From NCBI RefSeq assembly GCF_001317355.1, contig NZ_LKET01000021.1:62001-126000 (forward strand): a DNA stretch of 64,000 nucleotides, in the 5' to 3' direction. Each line of letters opens with the position of its first letter. The stretch's first letter is position 1. Made by a program: the position numbers and the translations under genes. The notes under the pieces are model-generated. The model was not told the DNA's origin. It did not search any database and saw nothing but the letters and a program-made list of their open reading frames with translations. Source of the DNA: Oxobacter pfennigii. GTDB lineage: Bacteria > Bacillota > Clostridia > Clostridiales > Oxobacteraceae. This document shows positions 8,280-17,223 of this stretch, one piece after another.

Positions 8280-9383
8280 ATGAAAGATATAAGAATTGAA
8301 AAAATGGCAAAGGTTTTAGTCAACTATTCGATGAAGATAAATAAGGGTAACTTATTTTTAATAGATGGAAAATACATGAGCATGCCTCTTATAAAAGAGG
8401 TCTATCTGGAAGCTTTAAAGGTGGGAGCTAATCCCATGGTAAGAATAGCACCTGAAGGAATAGAAGAGGTATTTTATAAAAGTGCTTGTGAAGAGCAGCT
8501 TAATTTTGCAAATCCCATAAGCCTTTATGAAGCAGAAAAAATAGATGCACTGCTCAGCATATGGGGGGAATATAACACAAGGGAAAAGACCGGTATAAAT
8601 CCTGAGCTTATGAAAAGGAGAAGGAAGGCAAGGGAAAAGGAAATCAATGTGTTAAACGACAGGATAGATAAAGGTGAGATTAAATGGTGCGGCACCCAGT
8701 TTCCAACTTATGCCGATGCCCAGGAGGCCAGCATGTCCCTAGATGAATATGAGGATTTTGTTTTCGGTGCCTGCATGTTGAATTATGATGACCCCACAGC
8801 CCAATGGAAAAAGATTAAGGAAAGCCAGGATAAAATCATTAAATGGCTGTCAGGTAAAAGTGAGTTTCATGTTAAGGCAGAGGATACCGATTTAAGGCTT
8901 AGAACAGATAAAAGAAGATGGGTTAACTGCTGCGGCCAACAGAATTTTCCCGACGGGGAGGTATTTTCAAGCCCGGTGGAGCACTCAATCAACGGTCATA
9001 TAAGGTTTTCCTTCCCGGGAATATACAACGGCAGAGAGATAGAGGACATACGCCTTACATTTAAAGACGGCAAAGTTGTGGATGCCTCGGCAAAGGTGGG
9101 CCAGGATTTGCTTTTGGCCTTATTAGACACTGATGAAGGCTCAAGGTACGTCGGCGAATTTGCCATAGGCACAAATTATGAAATAAAAAGATTTACAAAA
9201 AACATGCTCTTTGATGAAAAGATAGGTGGAACAATCCACCTTGCAATAGGAAGAGGCTTTGAGGAATCCGACAGCAAAAACAATTCTTTAATTCACTGGG
9301 ATATGCTTTGTGATATGAGAAAAGGCGGGGAAGTTTATGCTGACGGAGAGTTGTTTTATAAGGATGGCAAACTATTGATATAA
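8280..9383 (+). CDS. M29-family metallo-aminopeptidase
   Basis: A 367-residue cytoplasmic aminopeptidase of the thermophilic M29 family (AmpS, AmpT and PepS type), which removes N-terminal residues using two metal ions. Family features: FLIDGKYMSMPLIKEVYLEALKVGA near the N-terminus, NFPDGEVFSSPVEHSINGHIRF carrying metal-binding Glu residues, GSRYVGEFAIGTNYEI with another Glu, and IGGTIHLAIGRGFEES followed by IHWDML with the His and Asp ligands. RBS GGAGGG lies 4 bases before the ATG. It is 32 bp downstream of proC, so probably cotranscribed; peptide turnover and amino-acid metabolism fit together, but no regulatory link is seen. Confidence 0.92.
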   Translation: MKDIRIEKMAKVLVNYSMKINKGNLFLIDGKYMSMPLIKEVYLEALKVGANPMVRIAPEGIEEVFYKSACEEQLNFANPISLYEAEKIDALLSIWGEYNTREKTGINPELMKRRRKAREKEINVLNDRIDKGEIKWCGTQFPTYADAQEASMSLDEYEDFVFGACMLNYDDPTAQWKKIKESQDKIIKWLSGKSEFHVKAEDTDLRLRTDKRRWVNCCGQQNFPDGEVFSSPVEHSINGHIRFSFPGIYNGREIEDIRLTFKDGKVVDASAKVGQDLLLALLDTDEGSRYVGEFAIGTNYEIKRFTKNMLFDEKIGGTIHLAIGRGFEESDSKNNSLIHWDMLCDMRKGGEVYADGELFYKDGKLLI

Positions 9384-9411
9384 AGGACTTAAGATAAGCG
9401 AGGTGCAAAAA

Positions 9412-10329
9412 TTGAAGAAAATCGAGAAGGTATCCTTAATCGGCTTAGGCGCCATAGGGGCGTCATATGCCGCCAAAATAAGCGATATGGACAAAGATTG
9501 TATAAAAATTATCGCTGATAAGGATAGAATAGAAAGATATTCACGGGACGGTTTTTATATAAACGATAAATTATATAATTTCAACTACATAGCTCCCGAA
9601 GAAAAAACAGCTCCCGCTGATTTGATACTGGTATCTGTTAAATTTCATGACCTGTATGAGACGATAAAAGCCATCAAAAACCATGTGGGTCCTGGGACTA
9701 CCATAGTTTCTCTTATGAACGGAATATCAAGTGAAGATATAATAGGTTCGGAATACGGAATGGACAGGATGCTTTATGCTATGTGTGTGGCAATTGATGC
9801 CGTAAGGGAAGGCAATAAAATACATTATGAAAACTTTGGACAGGTTCACTTTGGAGAAAAGGAAAACAAGGTGTTATCGGAAAAGGCTGAGGCTGTTAAG
9901 GATTTGTTTGAAAGAGCAGATATACCTCATGTAGTCCCCGAGAGCATGATACGCACATTATGGTGGAAGTTTATGGTCAATGTAGGCATAAACCAAACCT
10001 CTGCGGTATTAAAGGCACCCTATGGAGTGTTCCAGAGGGTTAAGGAAGCCAATGATTTAATGACATCCGCTGCCCGTGAAGTGGTGCTCATTTCTCAAAA
10101 GATGGGTATCAATCTCAACGAAAAGGATATCGAAGAATTTGTAAGGGTTATGAATACCTTATCTTCTGATGGTAAAACCTCCATGCTTCAGGACGTTGAA
10201 GCAGGGCGTAAAACTGAGGTTGAAATGCTTGCAGGCACAGTGTGCGAGTTGGGCGAAAAATATAATGTGGATACTCCCATCAACCGCACATTGTTCAATA
10301 TGATACGCACCATAGAAGTTATGAAATAG
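9412..10329 (+). CDS. ketopantoate reductase family protein (ApbA/PanE-like)
   Basis: NAD(P)H-dependent 2-keto acid reductase of the 2-dehydropantoate 2-reductase family. The N-terminus has the nucleotide-binding motif GLGAIGASYA; the C-terminal helical domain has the family signature WWKFMVNVGINQTSAVL, whose Lys is the usual catalytic base, and SSMLQD-like TSMLQDVEAGRKTEVE. I prefer the TTG at 9412 as start because GAGGTG at 9400-9405 is then ideally spaced; the GTG at 9403 lies inside that RBS. It is not near other pantothenate genes, so the substrate may not be ketopantoate; several paralogues of this family act on other 2-keto acids. Confidence 0.85.
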   Translation: MKKIEKVSLIGLGAIGASYAAKISDMDKDCIKIIADKDRIERYSRDGFYINDKLYNFNYIAPEEKTAPADLILVSVKFHDLYETIKAIKNHVGPGTTIVSLMNGISSEDIIGSEYGMDRMLYAMCVAIDAVREGNKIHYENFGQVHFGEKENKVLSEKAEAVKDLFERADIPHVVPESMIRTLWWKFMVNVGINQTSAVLKAPYGVFQRVKEANDLMTSAAREVVLISQKMGINLNEKDIEEFVRVMNTLSSDGKTSMLQDVEAGRKTEVEMLAGTVCELGEKYNVDTPINRTLFNMIRTIEVMK

Positions 10330-10335
10330 AAAAAA

Positions 10336-10370
10336 TTACAGGGGTCATTGCTGACCCCTGTAAAAATTTT
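10336..10370. terminator. bidirectional terminator between convergent genes
   Basis: Twelve-base arms TTACAGGGGTCA / TGACCCCTGTAA with loop TTGC; A-tract on one side and AAATTTT on the other. Serves the proC run on plus and the zinc-ribbon gene on minus. Confidence 0.85.
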
Positions 10371-10381
10371 ACCTGTACAAA

Positions 10382-10747
10382 TTACCAAAGGACGATATAT
10401 ACGCTGTTATCGGTTTTCTGAGCTTTTAATACTTCACAATGCCTTAATACGGAAATCTGTCTGTCCAGCTCCAGAGAAGATAAATTAAGCTTTTCACAAA
10501 GCTCTTGTTTTGTAGCTTTACCATTTTCCTTTATATAATTATACATTTTCTTTTGAAGTTCTGTAAGGCCGTCAGAGCCTGTGTGGCCGGCTGCCGCTCT
10601 GTGTGTTTTTGCAGAGTGTACGGCTGAAACATCACAGGGTTTGGGAGGAGCAATTTTAGCTATATAGCAGTCCTCGCATAAACTTTGACCTAAATAGTTA
10701 CAGACTTCATCCTCGGGTATAGTCGTATTGCATTTTGAACATCTCAT
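10382..10747 (-). CDS. zinc-ribbon plus winged-helix putative DNA-binding protein
   Basis: A 121-residue protein with two parts. Residues 3-27 hold two CxxC pairs (CSKCN and CEDCY) spaced as in LIM/treble-clef zinc knuckles. After a His/Ala-rich linker, residues ~60-121 look like a winged helix (LTELQKKMYNYIKENGKATKQELCEKLNLSSLELDRQISVLRHCEVL). This suggests a metal-binding transcription regulator of unknown target. RBS GGAGGTGG precedes the ATG. A 16-bp palindrome lies 47 bp upstream (10794-10809) and could be its own operator. No specific family name recalled. Confidence 0.7.
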   Translation of the reverse strand: MRCSKCNTTIPEDEVCNYLGQSLCEDCYIAKIAPPKPCDVSAVHSAKTHRAAAGHTGSDGLTELQKKMYNYIKENGKATKQELCEKLNLSSLELDRQISVLRHCEVLKAQKTDNSVYIVLW

Positions 10748-10793
10748 AATTTATCCACCTCCATGTTATTGACCTTTGCAATAATGATAACAT

Positions 10794-10809
10794 ATTACCT
10801 GACGGTAAT
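10794..10809. promoter_or_regulatory. palindromic operator candidate upstream of the zinc-ribbon regulator
   Basis: Inverted repeat ATTACC-TGAC-GGTAAT in the leader region of the minus-strand regulator gene. Position and symmetry suggest autoregulation; no second copy seen in the window. Confidence 0.4.
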
Positions 10810-10861
10810 AAACATAGAGAACGGTTTGATATGCGCATAAAATATAAAAATGGCTAATTTA

Positions 10862-12166
10862 CTATTTCAACTTATTCCTTATACTTGTCCAATATGAAGG
10901 GTTTTCAAGGCCAAGCTTCCAAATGGCGATACCGCCTAACTTTTTATCATTAACGATATCAAGCTTGTACTCAAAACTGTCGTTATTTTCAAACCATACT
11001 GTATGATATATGCCGCTTTTATCCGTGAAGCTGAAATAGGGAGAACAGGATATGGGATCCCACTGGATATCCTTGCCGTAGGATGCGGCCATATCTGTTA
11101 AGGTTTCTATGCCATAGGCTTTTGTGCCGTTTGATGACCAGACATATCCATAGGCAGCCACCCCTAATAGTATTTTTTGATTTGGTATGACAGTGACGGC
11201 ATAATCAATTACATTTTTCACCCAATTTATGGAAGCCACAGGTCCCGGCTCTCCGCCGGGATAATGCTCGTCATAAGTCATTATAATCACCCTGTCCGAA
11301 TACTTTGCAATTTCAGAATAATCATATGCCCATATCCAGGTTTGATATGAAACATCCATGGTTTTTGCGGGCACGTCCACCGTAACGGCAAAGCCCTGGG
11401 GTTTTAATGTTTCATAAAGCTCCTTCATAAAGGCTGAAAAATGCTCCCTTGATGATGCATATAAAATCTCAAAATCTATATTTACTCCCGTATATTCGTA
11501 TTTCTTCAATTCAGAAAGGATATTGCTTATAAGGTTTTGGCGGTTTTGCGGGCTTTCCAAAAGCTCTTTCCCCAGTTTCCCGTCAAATTCATTTGTAATT
11601 AATGCATAAGTGTTTATATTCTTACTTTTGGCATAGCTTACCTGGTCTGATGGAATGGTTCCTGCAATTGTAAGATTTCCTTTTGCATCGGTTATATAGG
11701 TATATGTGCCGATTTCATCTATTACATCAGAGTTATTGGCCAGGGATTTATATGACGATACATCTTTATCGCCGTACTTGGTGGTAAAGCCCAATACAAT
11801 CTTATTATCCCCGGCTTTGGCATTCAATACATTTGAATCGCCATAAGCATTTTCAGATGCAAAGGCTCGTACATAATATTTATATGATACTTCAGCATCA
11901 AGTCCCGTATCGGTAAAGAAAGGGGTAAAAACAGTACCTATAAGTGAAAAATCGCTGCTGTCCTCATATGCTCTGTATATATTGTATTTCAGGTAATCTT
12001 GAGGCGCAGTCCACTTAAGCGTTATCTGGGTATTTGTTGTCTCAGTTGCGGTTAATTCCGGAGCTCCATATATCTTATCATTATTGACGGCATAAATAAT
12101 ATGAGCATTTAAGAGGAACAAAAGCATTATTAATAATATTGCTAATTTCTTACCTATGCTTAACAA
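10862..12166 (-). CDS. secreted fibronectin-III / GH18 glycosidase (spore-cortex hydrolase-like)
   Basis: A 434-residue exported protein: signal peptide 1-26, a fibronectin type III domain about 33-116 (APELTATETTNTQITLKWTAP), and a glycoside hydrolase family 18 domain about 122-434. The catalytic region GVNIDFE places the general acid at Glu233, and VIIMTYDEHYPG plus the C-terminal GGIAIWKLGLEN complete the TIM-barrel signatures. It resembles the YaaH/SleL group, which cleaves cortex peptidoglycan, but it lacks LysM domains; FN3 would serve as spacer or sugar contact. The start is TTG with GGGGATGA 8 bases upstream. Substrate (peptidoglycan versus other glycan) is inferred only from the family. 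Confidence 0.88.
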   Translation of the reverse strand: MLSIGKKLAILLIMLLFLLNAHIIYAVNNDKIYGAPELTATETTNTQITLKWTAPQDYLKYNIYRAYEDSSDFSLIGTVFTPFFTDTGLDAEVSYKYYVRAFASENAYGDSNVLNAKAGDNKIVLGFTTKYGDKDVSSYKSLANNSDVIDEIGTYTYITDAKGNLTIAGTIPSDQVSYAKSKNINTYALITNEFDGKLGKELLESPQNRQNLISNILSELKKYEYTGVNIDFEILYASSREHFSAFMKELYETLKPQGFAVTVDVPAKTMDVSYQTWIWAYDYSEIAKYSDRVIIMTYDEHYPGGEPGPVASINWVKNVIDYAVTVIPNQKILLGVAAYGYVWSSNGTKAYGIETLTDMAASYGKDIQWDPISCSPYFSFTDKSGIYHTVWFENNDSFEYKLDIVNDKKLGGIAIWKLGLENPSYWTSIRNKLK

Positions 12167-12444
12167 ATCTCATCCCCATCCTCACGTAAATAAATTCTTT
12201 CATATCTATTTAACCACATTTTTAAAAATACTTATAATTGTAATATGTGGAATAAGAAGCTGCAGCATTACGATTGATAGCATAATTTTGGCATAAATGA
12301 TGCCGTTAGGGGTATGGGGAGGGGAGAAATACTTGATTTCATAATATTAAGTGTTTTAGGATATCATGGAATTGTGGTAAAATATTTGTGGATTGGCTAT
12401 TTAATTATTTTTAAGTATAAATTAAAAAAAGAGGTACACATTTT

Positions 12445-13113
12445 ATGATTAACTATAAATATGTAAGTGACGCCGCACTCATAATTTTTATAGCATATAT
12501 TGTAGGGTCTATACCTACAAGCGTTATTGTAGGAAAGCTTTCAAAAGGTATCGATATAAGAAAACATGGCAGCGGTAACGCAGGCGGAACAAATACTTTC
12601 AGGGTCATAGGCTGGAAAGCCGGTGTTATTGTGGCTCTATTTGATATATTCAAGGGCTTTGCATCCGTTGTATGGATTTCTAAGATAAACATATTTCACA
12701 AGCCCATGGATCACCTTGTAATAATACCCATTCTTGCCGGAGCAGCGGCAATTATCGGTCATTGCTATACGGTTTTTGCAGGTTTTAAAGGAGGCAAAGG
12801 TATTGCCACCTCAGCAGGAATACTCATAGGATTATATCATCCGGCAGCAATTTTAATATGCGTCCCGGTATTTGCGATAGTTCTGGTTTCAAGCGGCTAT
12901 GTTTCATTGAGCTCTCTCGCTGCCAGCGCCGCTTTTCCTTTAACTGTCACCATAATGTATTATATTATTCCGGGCAGCTTTGAGCAGGCGGAAGTCATAT
13001 TCAGTTTTATAATGGGATTATTTATGTTTTATACTCATAGGAGCAATATTAAAAGGCTTCTTGCAGGCAATGAAAACAGATTTAACAAGGTCAGGATTTT
13101 AAAAGGAAATTAA
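12445..13113 (+). CDS. plsY: glycerol-3-phosphate acyltransferase PlsY
   Basis: Membrane enzyme transferring an acyl group from acyl-phosphate to sn-glycerol-3-phosphate, the first step of phospholipid synthesis in most bacteria. The 222-residue protein has five or more helices and the three family motifs: GSIPTSVIVGKLSKGIDIRKHGSGNAGGTNTFRVIG (motif 1), HCYTVFAGFKGGKGIATSAG (motif 2) and FMFYTHRSNIKRLLAGNENRF at the C-terminus (motif 3). RBS GAGGT lies ~10 bases before the ATG. It is transcribed alone and ended by the hairpin at 13140-13166. Some clostridia carry more than one plsY. Confidence 0.95.
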   Translation: MINYKYVSDAALIIFIAYIVGSIPTSVIVGKLSKGIDIRKHGSGNAGGTNTFRVIGWKAGVIVALFDIFKGFASVVWISKINIFHKPMDHLVIIPILAGAAAIIGHCYTVFAGFKGGKGIATSAGILIGLYHPAAILICVPVFAIVLVSSGYVSLSSLAASAAFPLTVTIMYYIIPGSFEQAEVIFSFIMGLFMFYTHRSNIKRLLAGNENRFNKVRILKGN

Positions 13114-13139
13114 ATTGTACATTAACCTAATATACATAG

Positions 13140-13166
13140 CTCTGAAGCTTTCTTCAGAGTTTTTTA
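13140..13166 (+). terminator. Rho-independent terminator of plsY
   Basis: CTCTGAAG / CTTCAGAG stem with CTTT loop followed by six T residues. Confidence 0.85.
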
Positions 13167-13257
13167 ATTGTTATAGGACAGGCATAATTATTTTATATAT
13201 GGTTAAATTAAAATGAGTCACCCATATAGCGAGCGCGACAACCAGGAGGAAAATGCA

Positions 13258-14361
13258 GTGAGCAAGGAAGTAATTTCAAACAAGCAGGCCATATCCATAA
13301 TGGTAATATTTCTATCGGGGACTTCCTCTGCATCCCTTTTTGGAATTACGGCTGGAAAGGATGTATGGATGGCCGTAGTGCTGTCAGTGCTGGCGGCATT
13401 GATTACAGGAATCGGTTTTGCAAAAATTCACTTTGATTATCCGGATAAAAATCTCTTTGATGTACTTGAAATTTGCTTTGGAAAAATCGGAGGAAAAATT
13501 ATAGGCCTGTTATTTACTGCGTACTTCTTTCAGACGGGTATAGATGTTTTATCAAATATTACTTTTTTTATACAGACCGTTACTCTCCCCGAGACTCCAA
13601 GACTAGCTACAATATTTTTTATAATGCTTTTGTGCTTATGGGTTGCAAAAGAAGGTACAGAAGTCTTGGGAAGGTGGACAGAATTTTTTATACCATTATA
13701 CATTACTGCTATTTTTATTGCCGTAATACTTTTGATACCAAAGATGGAGCTGAAAAATATACAGCCTATGCTGTATGATGGAATAAAACCCGTCTTAAGG
13801 GGCGCTTTTTACACCTTTTCATTTCCTTTCGGAGAGATAGTGATATTCAGTGCAATTTTTTCAAGCTTTCAATCAAAAAAATTTTCATTCAAAGTTTATA
13901 TTGTTTCATTATTACTCGGAGGTATTATGGTGCTTATAGTATCATTGACGGACCTTCTGGTACTGGGAGTGGATGTGGCATCGGAGCTGTACTATCCTTC
14001 TTATTCTGTAGTCTCAAAAATTGATGTAGGAAATTTTCTGCAAAGAATGGAAATAATCGCTGCGCTGGTGATGATGCTGGGAGGCTTTGTAAAGGTAAGC
14101 GTGTACTTAATCGCTATAAGCAAAGGCCTTTCCAAAGTATTCGGCTATAAAAGCTACAGATTTTTAACGACTCCCGCGGCCCTTCTGCTTATATCCACGT
14201 CTATATTCTTTCACAAAAGCATACTTGAATACGACGGATGGAACAATGAAACCTGGCCATATTTGGCAATAGTGTTTCAGCTTTTTCTTCCTGCAATACT
14301 ATTTTTTGCCTGTGAAATTAAAAGAATGATAAGAGTAGACAAAAAATACGGCTTAGGCTAA
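13258..14361 (+). CDS. gerAB: germinant receptor B subunit (GerAB family), copy 1
   Basis: A 367-residue protein with ten predicted helices, of the GerAB/APC-like spore germination family, which forms the inner-membrane ligand-sensing subunit of germinant receptors. Family features: NKQAISIMVIFLSGTSSAS at the N-terminus, VAKEGTEVLGRWTEFF and PMLYDGIKPVLRGAFYTFSFPFGEIVIF in the middle. I place the start at GTG 13258, because AGGAGGA precedes it by 7 bases and the product then aligns with the second copy; an ATG 45 bases earlier lacks such a site. It converges with copy 2, overlapping it by 9 bp at the 3' ends. It is not followed by A and C genes on its own strand directly, which is unusual for ger loci. 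Confidence 0.88.
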   Translation: MSKEVISNKQAISIMVIFLSGTSSASLFGITAGKDVWMAVVLSVLAALITGIGFAKIHFDYPDKNLFDVLEICFGKIGGKIIGLLFTAYFFQTGIDVLSNITFFIQTVTLPETPRLATIFFIMLLCLWVAKEGTEVLGRWTEFFIPLYITAIFIAVILLIPKMELKNIQPMLYDGIKPVLRGAFYTFSFPFGEIVIFSAIFSSFQSKKFSFKVYIVSLLLGGIMVLIVSLTDLLVLGVDVASELYYPSYSVVSKIDVGNFLQRMEIIAALVMMLGGFVKVSVYLIAISKGLSKVFGYKSYRFLTTPAALLLISTSIFFHKSILEYDGWNNETWPYLAIVFQLFLPAILFFACEIKRMIRVDKKYGLG

Positions 14362-15441
14362 TTTTTTTGAGCGCAGCTTTATTTCTGACGCCGTAAGTAA
14401 AATAACCGGCAGTATAACCTGGAAAAGGAATGCGTAGTTAGGCCATACTGCGAGAGCCCAGTGGTACATCTGCTTTATATTATCATATACGAAGAGTGAT
14501 AGATTAACCATTAACAAGGTTACAGGCAATACTATAAATCGATAATCCTTAAAACCAAATATTTTGGAAAGTCCATTGCATGCCGCCAAGGTACATATGC
14601 TTAACTTAATAAAGCCTGCAATTAAAAATGACAGGGACACGATGATTTCAAAGCTTTGAAAGAAGTTAGCCAGGCTGATTTTGCGGGCTGCCAAATAAGT
14701 CGGGAAATATGCATTTGAGGTGATGTCAACGCCCAGAACTAAAATGACCGACAATACGATAAATACTCCAAGAATACCGTATATGAGTATACCATAAGTA
14801 TAAATTTTATATGGAGACTTCTTGGTTTTTAAATGACATAATATCATTGTAAAAACTACTGTTTCGGCATAAGGAAAAGAAAAAAGGCTGAAAGAACCCT
14901 TAATAAGCGGGGGCAAACCATCATAAAATATAGGCAATATATTGTTTATATCCATTAGCGGTGTCAGTGACAATAGCGTCAATACCAGAAACAGCAATAT
15001 CATTGGAGTGAAGAATTCGGTCATTCTTCCTAATAATTCCAGGCCTTCTTTAACTCCCCACATGCAAAGCAGGGATATGCATAAAATCGGAATGACCATG
15101 GGAGTGTATCTAAGTCCCACATTTCTGATGAATTCTCCCATATTTCTCAAAACAAGAGCCCCAAGATGAAAAGCAAACCATATATACAATACTGAAATTA
15201 CCTTGCCGGGAATTATACCTAATACTATATTCATAATATCGAAAATGTCTTTTCCGGGGAATGTGGATAAAAGCCTTGCATATATAAGGGATACAAGAGA
15301 TGCAATTATTGCCGTAAAGGCCACAGCCAGCCAGACATCTTTTTTAGCATCAAGTCCGGGAACAATTACTATGGCTGTTCCTATCAAAAACATTATCATC
15401 AGAGTTATTCCCTGCCTGTCTGATATGGTTTCTTTTTGCAC
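14353..15441 (-). CDS. gerAB: germinant receptor B subunit (GerAB family), copy 2
   Basis: A 362-residue paralogue of the preceding gene on the opposite strand: ISDRQGITLMIMFLIGTAIV, WGVKEGLELLGRMTEFFTPM and PIFYDGLPPLIKGSFSLFSFPYAETVVF align closely with copy 1. The start is GTG at 15441 with CGGAGG 9 bases upstream. Divergent from the gerAA-gerAC operon (219-bp shared upstream region), so both could be controlled from the same forespore-specific promoter region. Which B protein pairs with the A and C proteins encoded next door, or whether both do, cannot be decided from sequence. Confidence 0.88.
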   Translation of the reverse strand: MQKETISDRQGITLMIMFLIGTAIVIVPGLDAKKDVWLAVAFTAIIASLVSLIYARLLSTFPGKDIFDIMNIVLGIIPGKVISVLYIWFAFHLGALVLRNMGEFIRNVGLRYTPMVIPILCISLLCMWGVKEGLELLGRMTEFFTPMILLFLVLTLLSLTPLMDINNILPIFYDGLPPLIKGSFSLFSFPYAETVVFTMILCHLKTKKSPYKIYTYGILIYGILGVFIVLSVILVLGVDITSNAYFPTYLAARKISLANFFQSFEIIVSLSFLIAGFIKLSICTLAACNGLSKIFGFKDYRFIVLPVTLLMVNLSLFVYDNIKQMYHWALAVWPNYAFLFQVILPVILLTASEIKLRSKKLA

Positions 15442-15660
15442 TGATTTTTTCCTCCGATTTAAGTAAAGTTATAGAATATTACTGAAATAAAATGTCAGCT
15501 TAAAAAATGCCAATCTTTATAGTAATATACCCCGTGTAAGCAGTGCTTATCCGATATATCCATGGAATATACTCATTAAGATAATTGCATAACTCATCAA
15601 GTAAATTTAATAATTCGCCGTAAAGTGCAGATACTATTTAAAAATATATTTTAGGGGAAT

Positions 15661-17211
15661 ATGATGGTGAAGATAATTAAGAGAGGTAAGGGCAAAGATG
15701 ACAAAATAAAGCCTTCGGGAAATGAAGGTGCTGTTAGTTTAAGCAAATCTCTGAAGGAAAATGAAAAATTATTTAAGGAGATATTTGAAGGCGACGAAAC
15801 CATCAGATACAGATGTTTTGAAACTATGGATGCGTTAAAATGCATGATGATTTTTACCGATGGCATGGTAAATAGCGAGATAATAAATGAAAATATATTA
15901 ACGCCTGTTATGAACTGTAAAATTTTATCCGATACTGAGGCCCTTAATGCAGTGGATTTCTTAATAGAAAAAGTAATAGCATCCGACGATATCAGAAAGG
16001 AGACCGATATAGATGAAATTGTCGGTAATTTGCTCTATGGCGATACAGTGCTTTTAGTTGACGGGCAGGATGTGGGAATTATTATGAACACAAAAGGCTG
16101 GAAGACCAGAAGCATAGTGGAGCCTACAGCCGAGCGTACAGTAAAAGGGCCCAGAGACGGCTTTGTCGAGTCTATAATAATAAATACATCCCTTATAAGG
16201 CGAAGGGTAAGAAATCCTAAGCTTAAATTTAATTTTATGGAATTGGGAAAAAGTACAAAGACACAGATAAGTGTTTGTTACATAGATGGTATAGCAAATA
16301 AACAAATACTCGAAGAACTTTTAAAAAGACTTAAAAAAATTGATATAGACGGTATACTTGCATCAAATTACATTGAGGAATTGATAGCCGATTCCCCTCT
16401 TTCTATTTTTAAAACAACAGGTTATTCGGAAAGAGCTGATGTAATAGTAGGCAAAATGCTGGAGGGAAGGATTGCAATTCTTGTGGACGGCACTCCTGTA
16501 ACCATTACGGTGCCGTATATTTTTATGGAATACTTTCAATCTTATCAGGACTATTATGATAACTACTATCTGGCCTCATTCAACAGGATTATGAGGTATA
16601 TGGCATTTTTTTTAACAACCAGTATTTCTCCAATATATTTAGCCCTGGTTACATATCACCCGGAGATGATACCCACGCCGCTTTTATTAAGCATAACATC
16701 AGCAAGGCAGGGCATACCCTTTCCTACAATAGTTGAAGCACTGGTATTGATATTTATGTTCGAGATACTAAGGGAATCGGGGACCAGGCTTCCCGAACCT
16801 GTAGGAAGTGCCGTGAGCATTGTAGGCGCCCTGGTTATAGGTCAGGCAGCAGTGGACGCCAGATTTGTCAGTGCACCAATTACAATCATAGTAGCTATGA
16901 CGGGTATAACTTCTTTTTTAGTCTTCTCGATGAACACCGCAGTCATAATAATCAGGTTCATATTTATACTGCTTGCAGGATTGCTGGGATTGTACGGATA
17001 CATATTCGGGGTAATAGGGCTTTTTATAAATCTTATGTCTATGAGATCCTTCGGTGTGCCATATATGATAAATTTAGGTTCTCTTAATATGCAGGATATT
17101 AAGGACACCATCATAAGAGCCCCCTGGTGGTATATGTATTACCGTCCTAAAATAATAGGCAGCAGCAATCCTATCAGGATGCCGGACGCTAAACCAAATA
17201 AAAACAGTTAG
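15661..17211 (+). CDS. gerAA: germinant receptor A subunit (GerAA family)
   Basis: A 516-residue spore inner-membrane protein of the GerA family. The N-terminal ~290 residues are soluble, containing the family's signatures such as GDTVLLVDGQ, WKTRSIVEPTAERTVKGPRDGFVESIIINTSLIRRR and GRIAILVDGTPVTITVPYIF. The C-terminal ~200 residues form the membrane domain (NRIMRYMAFFLTTSISPIYLALVTYHPEMIPTPLLLSI, EILRESGTRLPEPVGSAVSIVGALVIGQAAVDA). AGGGG stands a few bases before ATG 15661; ATG 15664 is equally possible. First gene of an operon with gerAC (12 bp downstream) and a small membrane gene. Responds to a nutrient germinant, identity unknown. Confidence 0.95.
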   Translation: MMVKIIKRGKGKDDKIKPSGNEGAVSLSKSLKENEKLFKEIFEGDETIRYRCFETMDALKCMMIFTDGMVNSEIINENILTPVMNCKILSDTEALNAVDFLIEKVIASDDIRKETDIDEIVGNLLYGDTVLLVDGQDVGIIMNTKGWKTRSIVEPTAERTVKGPRDGFVESIIINTSLIRRRVRNPKLKFNFMELGKSTKTQISVCYIDGIANKQILEELLKRLKKIDIDGILASNYIEELIADSPLSIFKTTGYSERADVIVGKMLEGRIAILVDGTPVTITVPYIFMEYFQSYQDYYDNYYLASFNRIMRYMAFFLTTSISPIYLALVTYHPEMIPTPLLLSITSARQGIPFPTIVEALVLIFMFEILRESGTRLPEPVGSAVSIVGALVIGQAAVDARFVSAPITIIVAMTGITSFLVFSMNTAVIIIRFIFILLAGLLGLYGYIFGVIGLFINLMSMRSFGVPYMINLGSLNMQDIKDTIIRAPWWYMYYRPKIIGSSNPIRMPDAKPNKNS

Positions 17212-17223
17212 GATGGAAGGAAA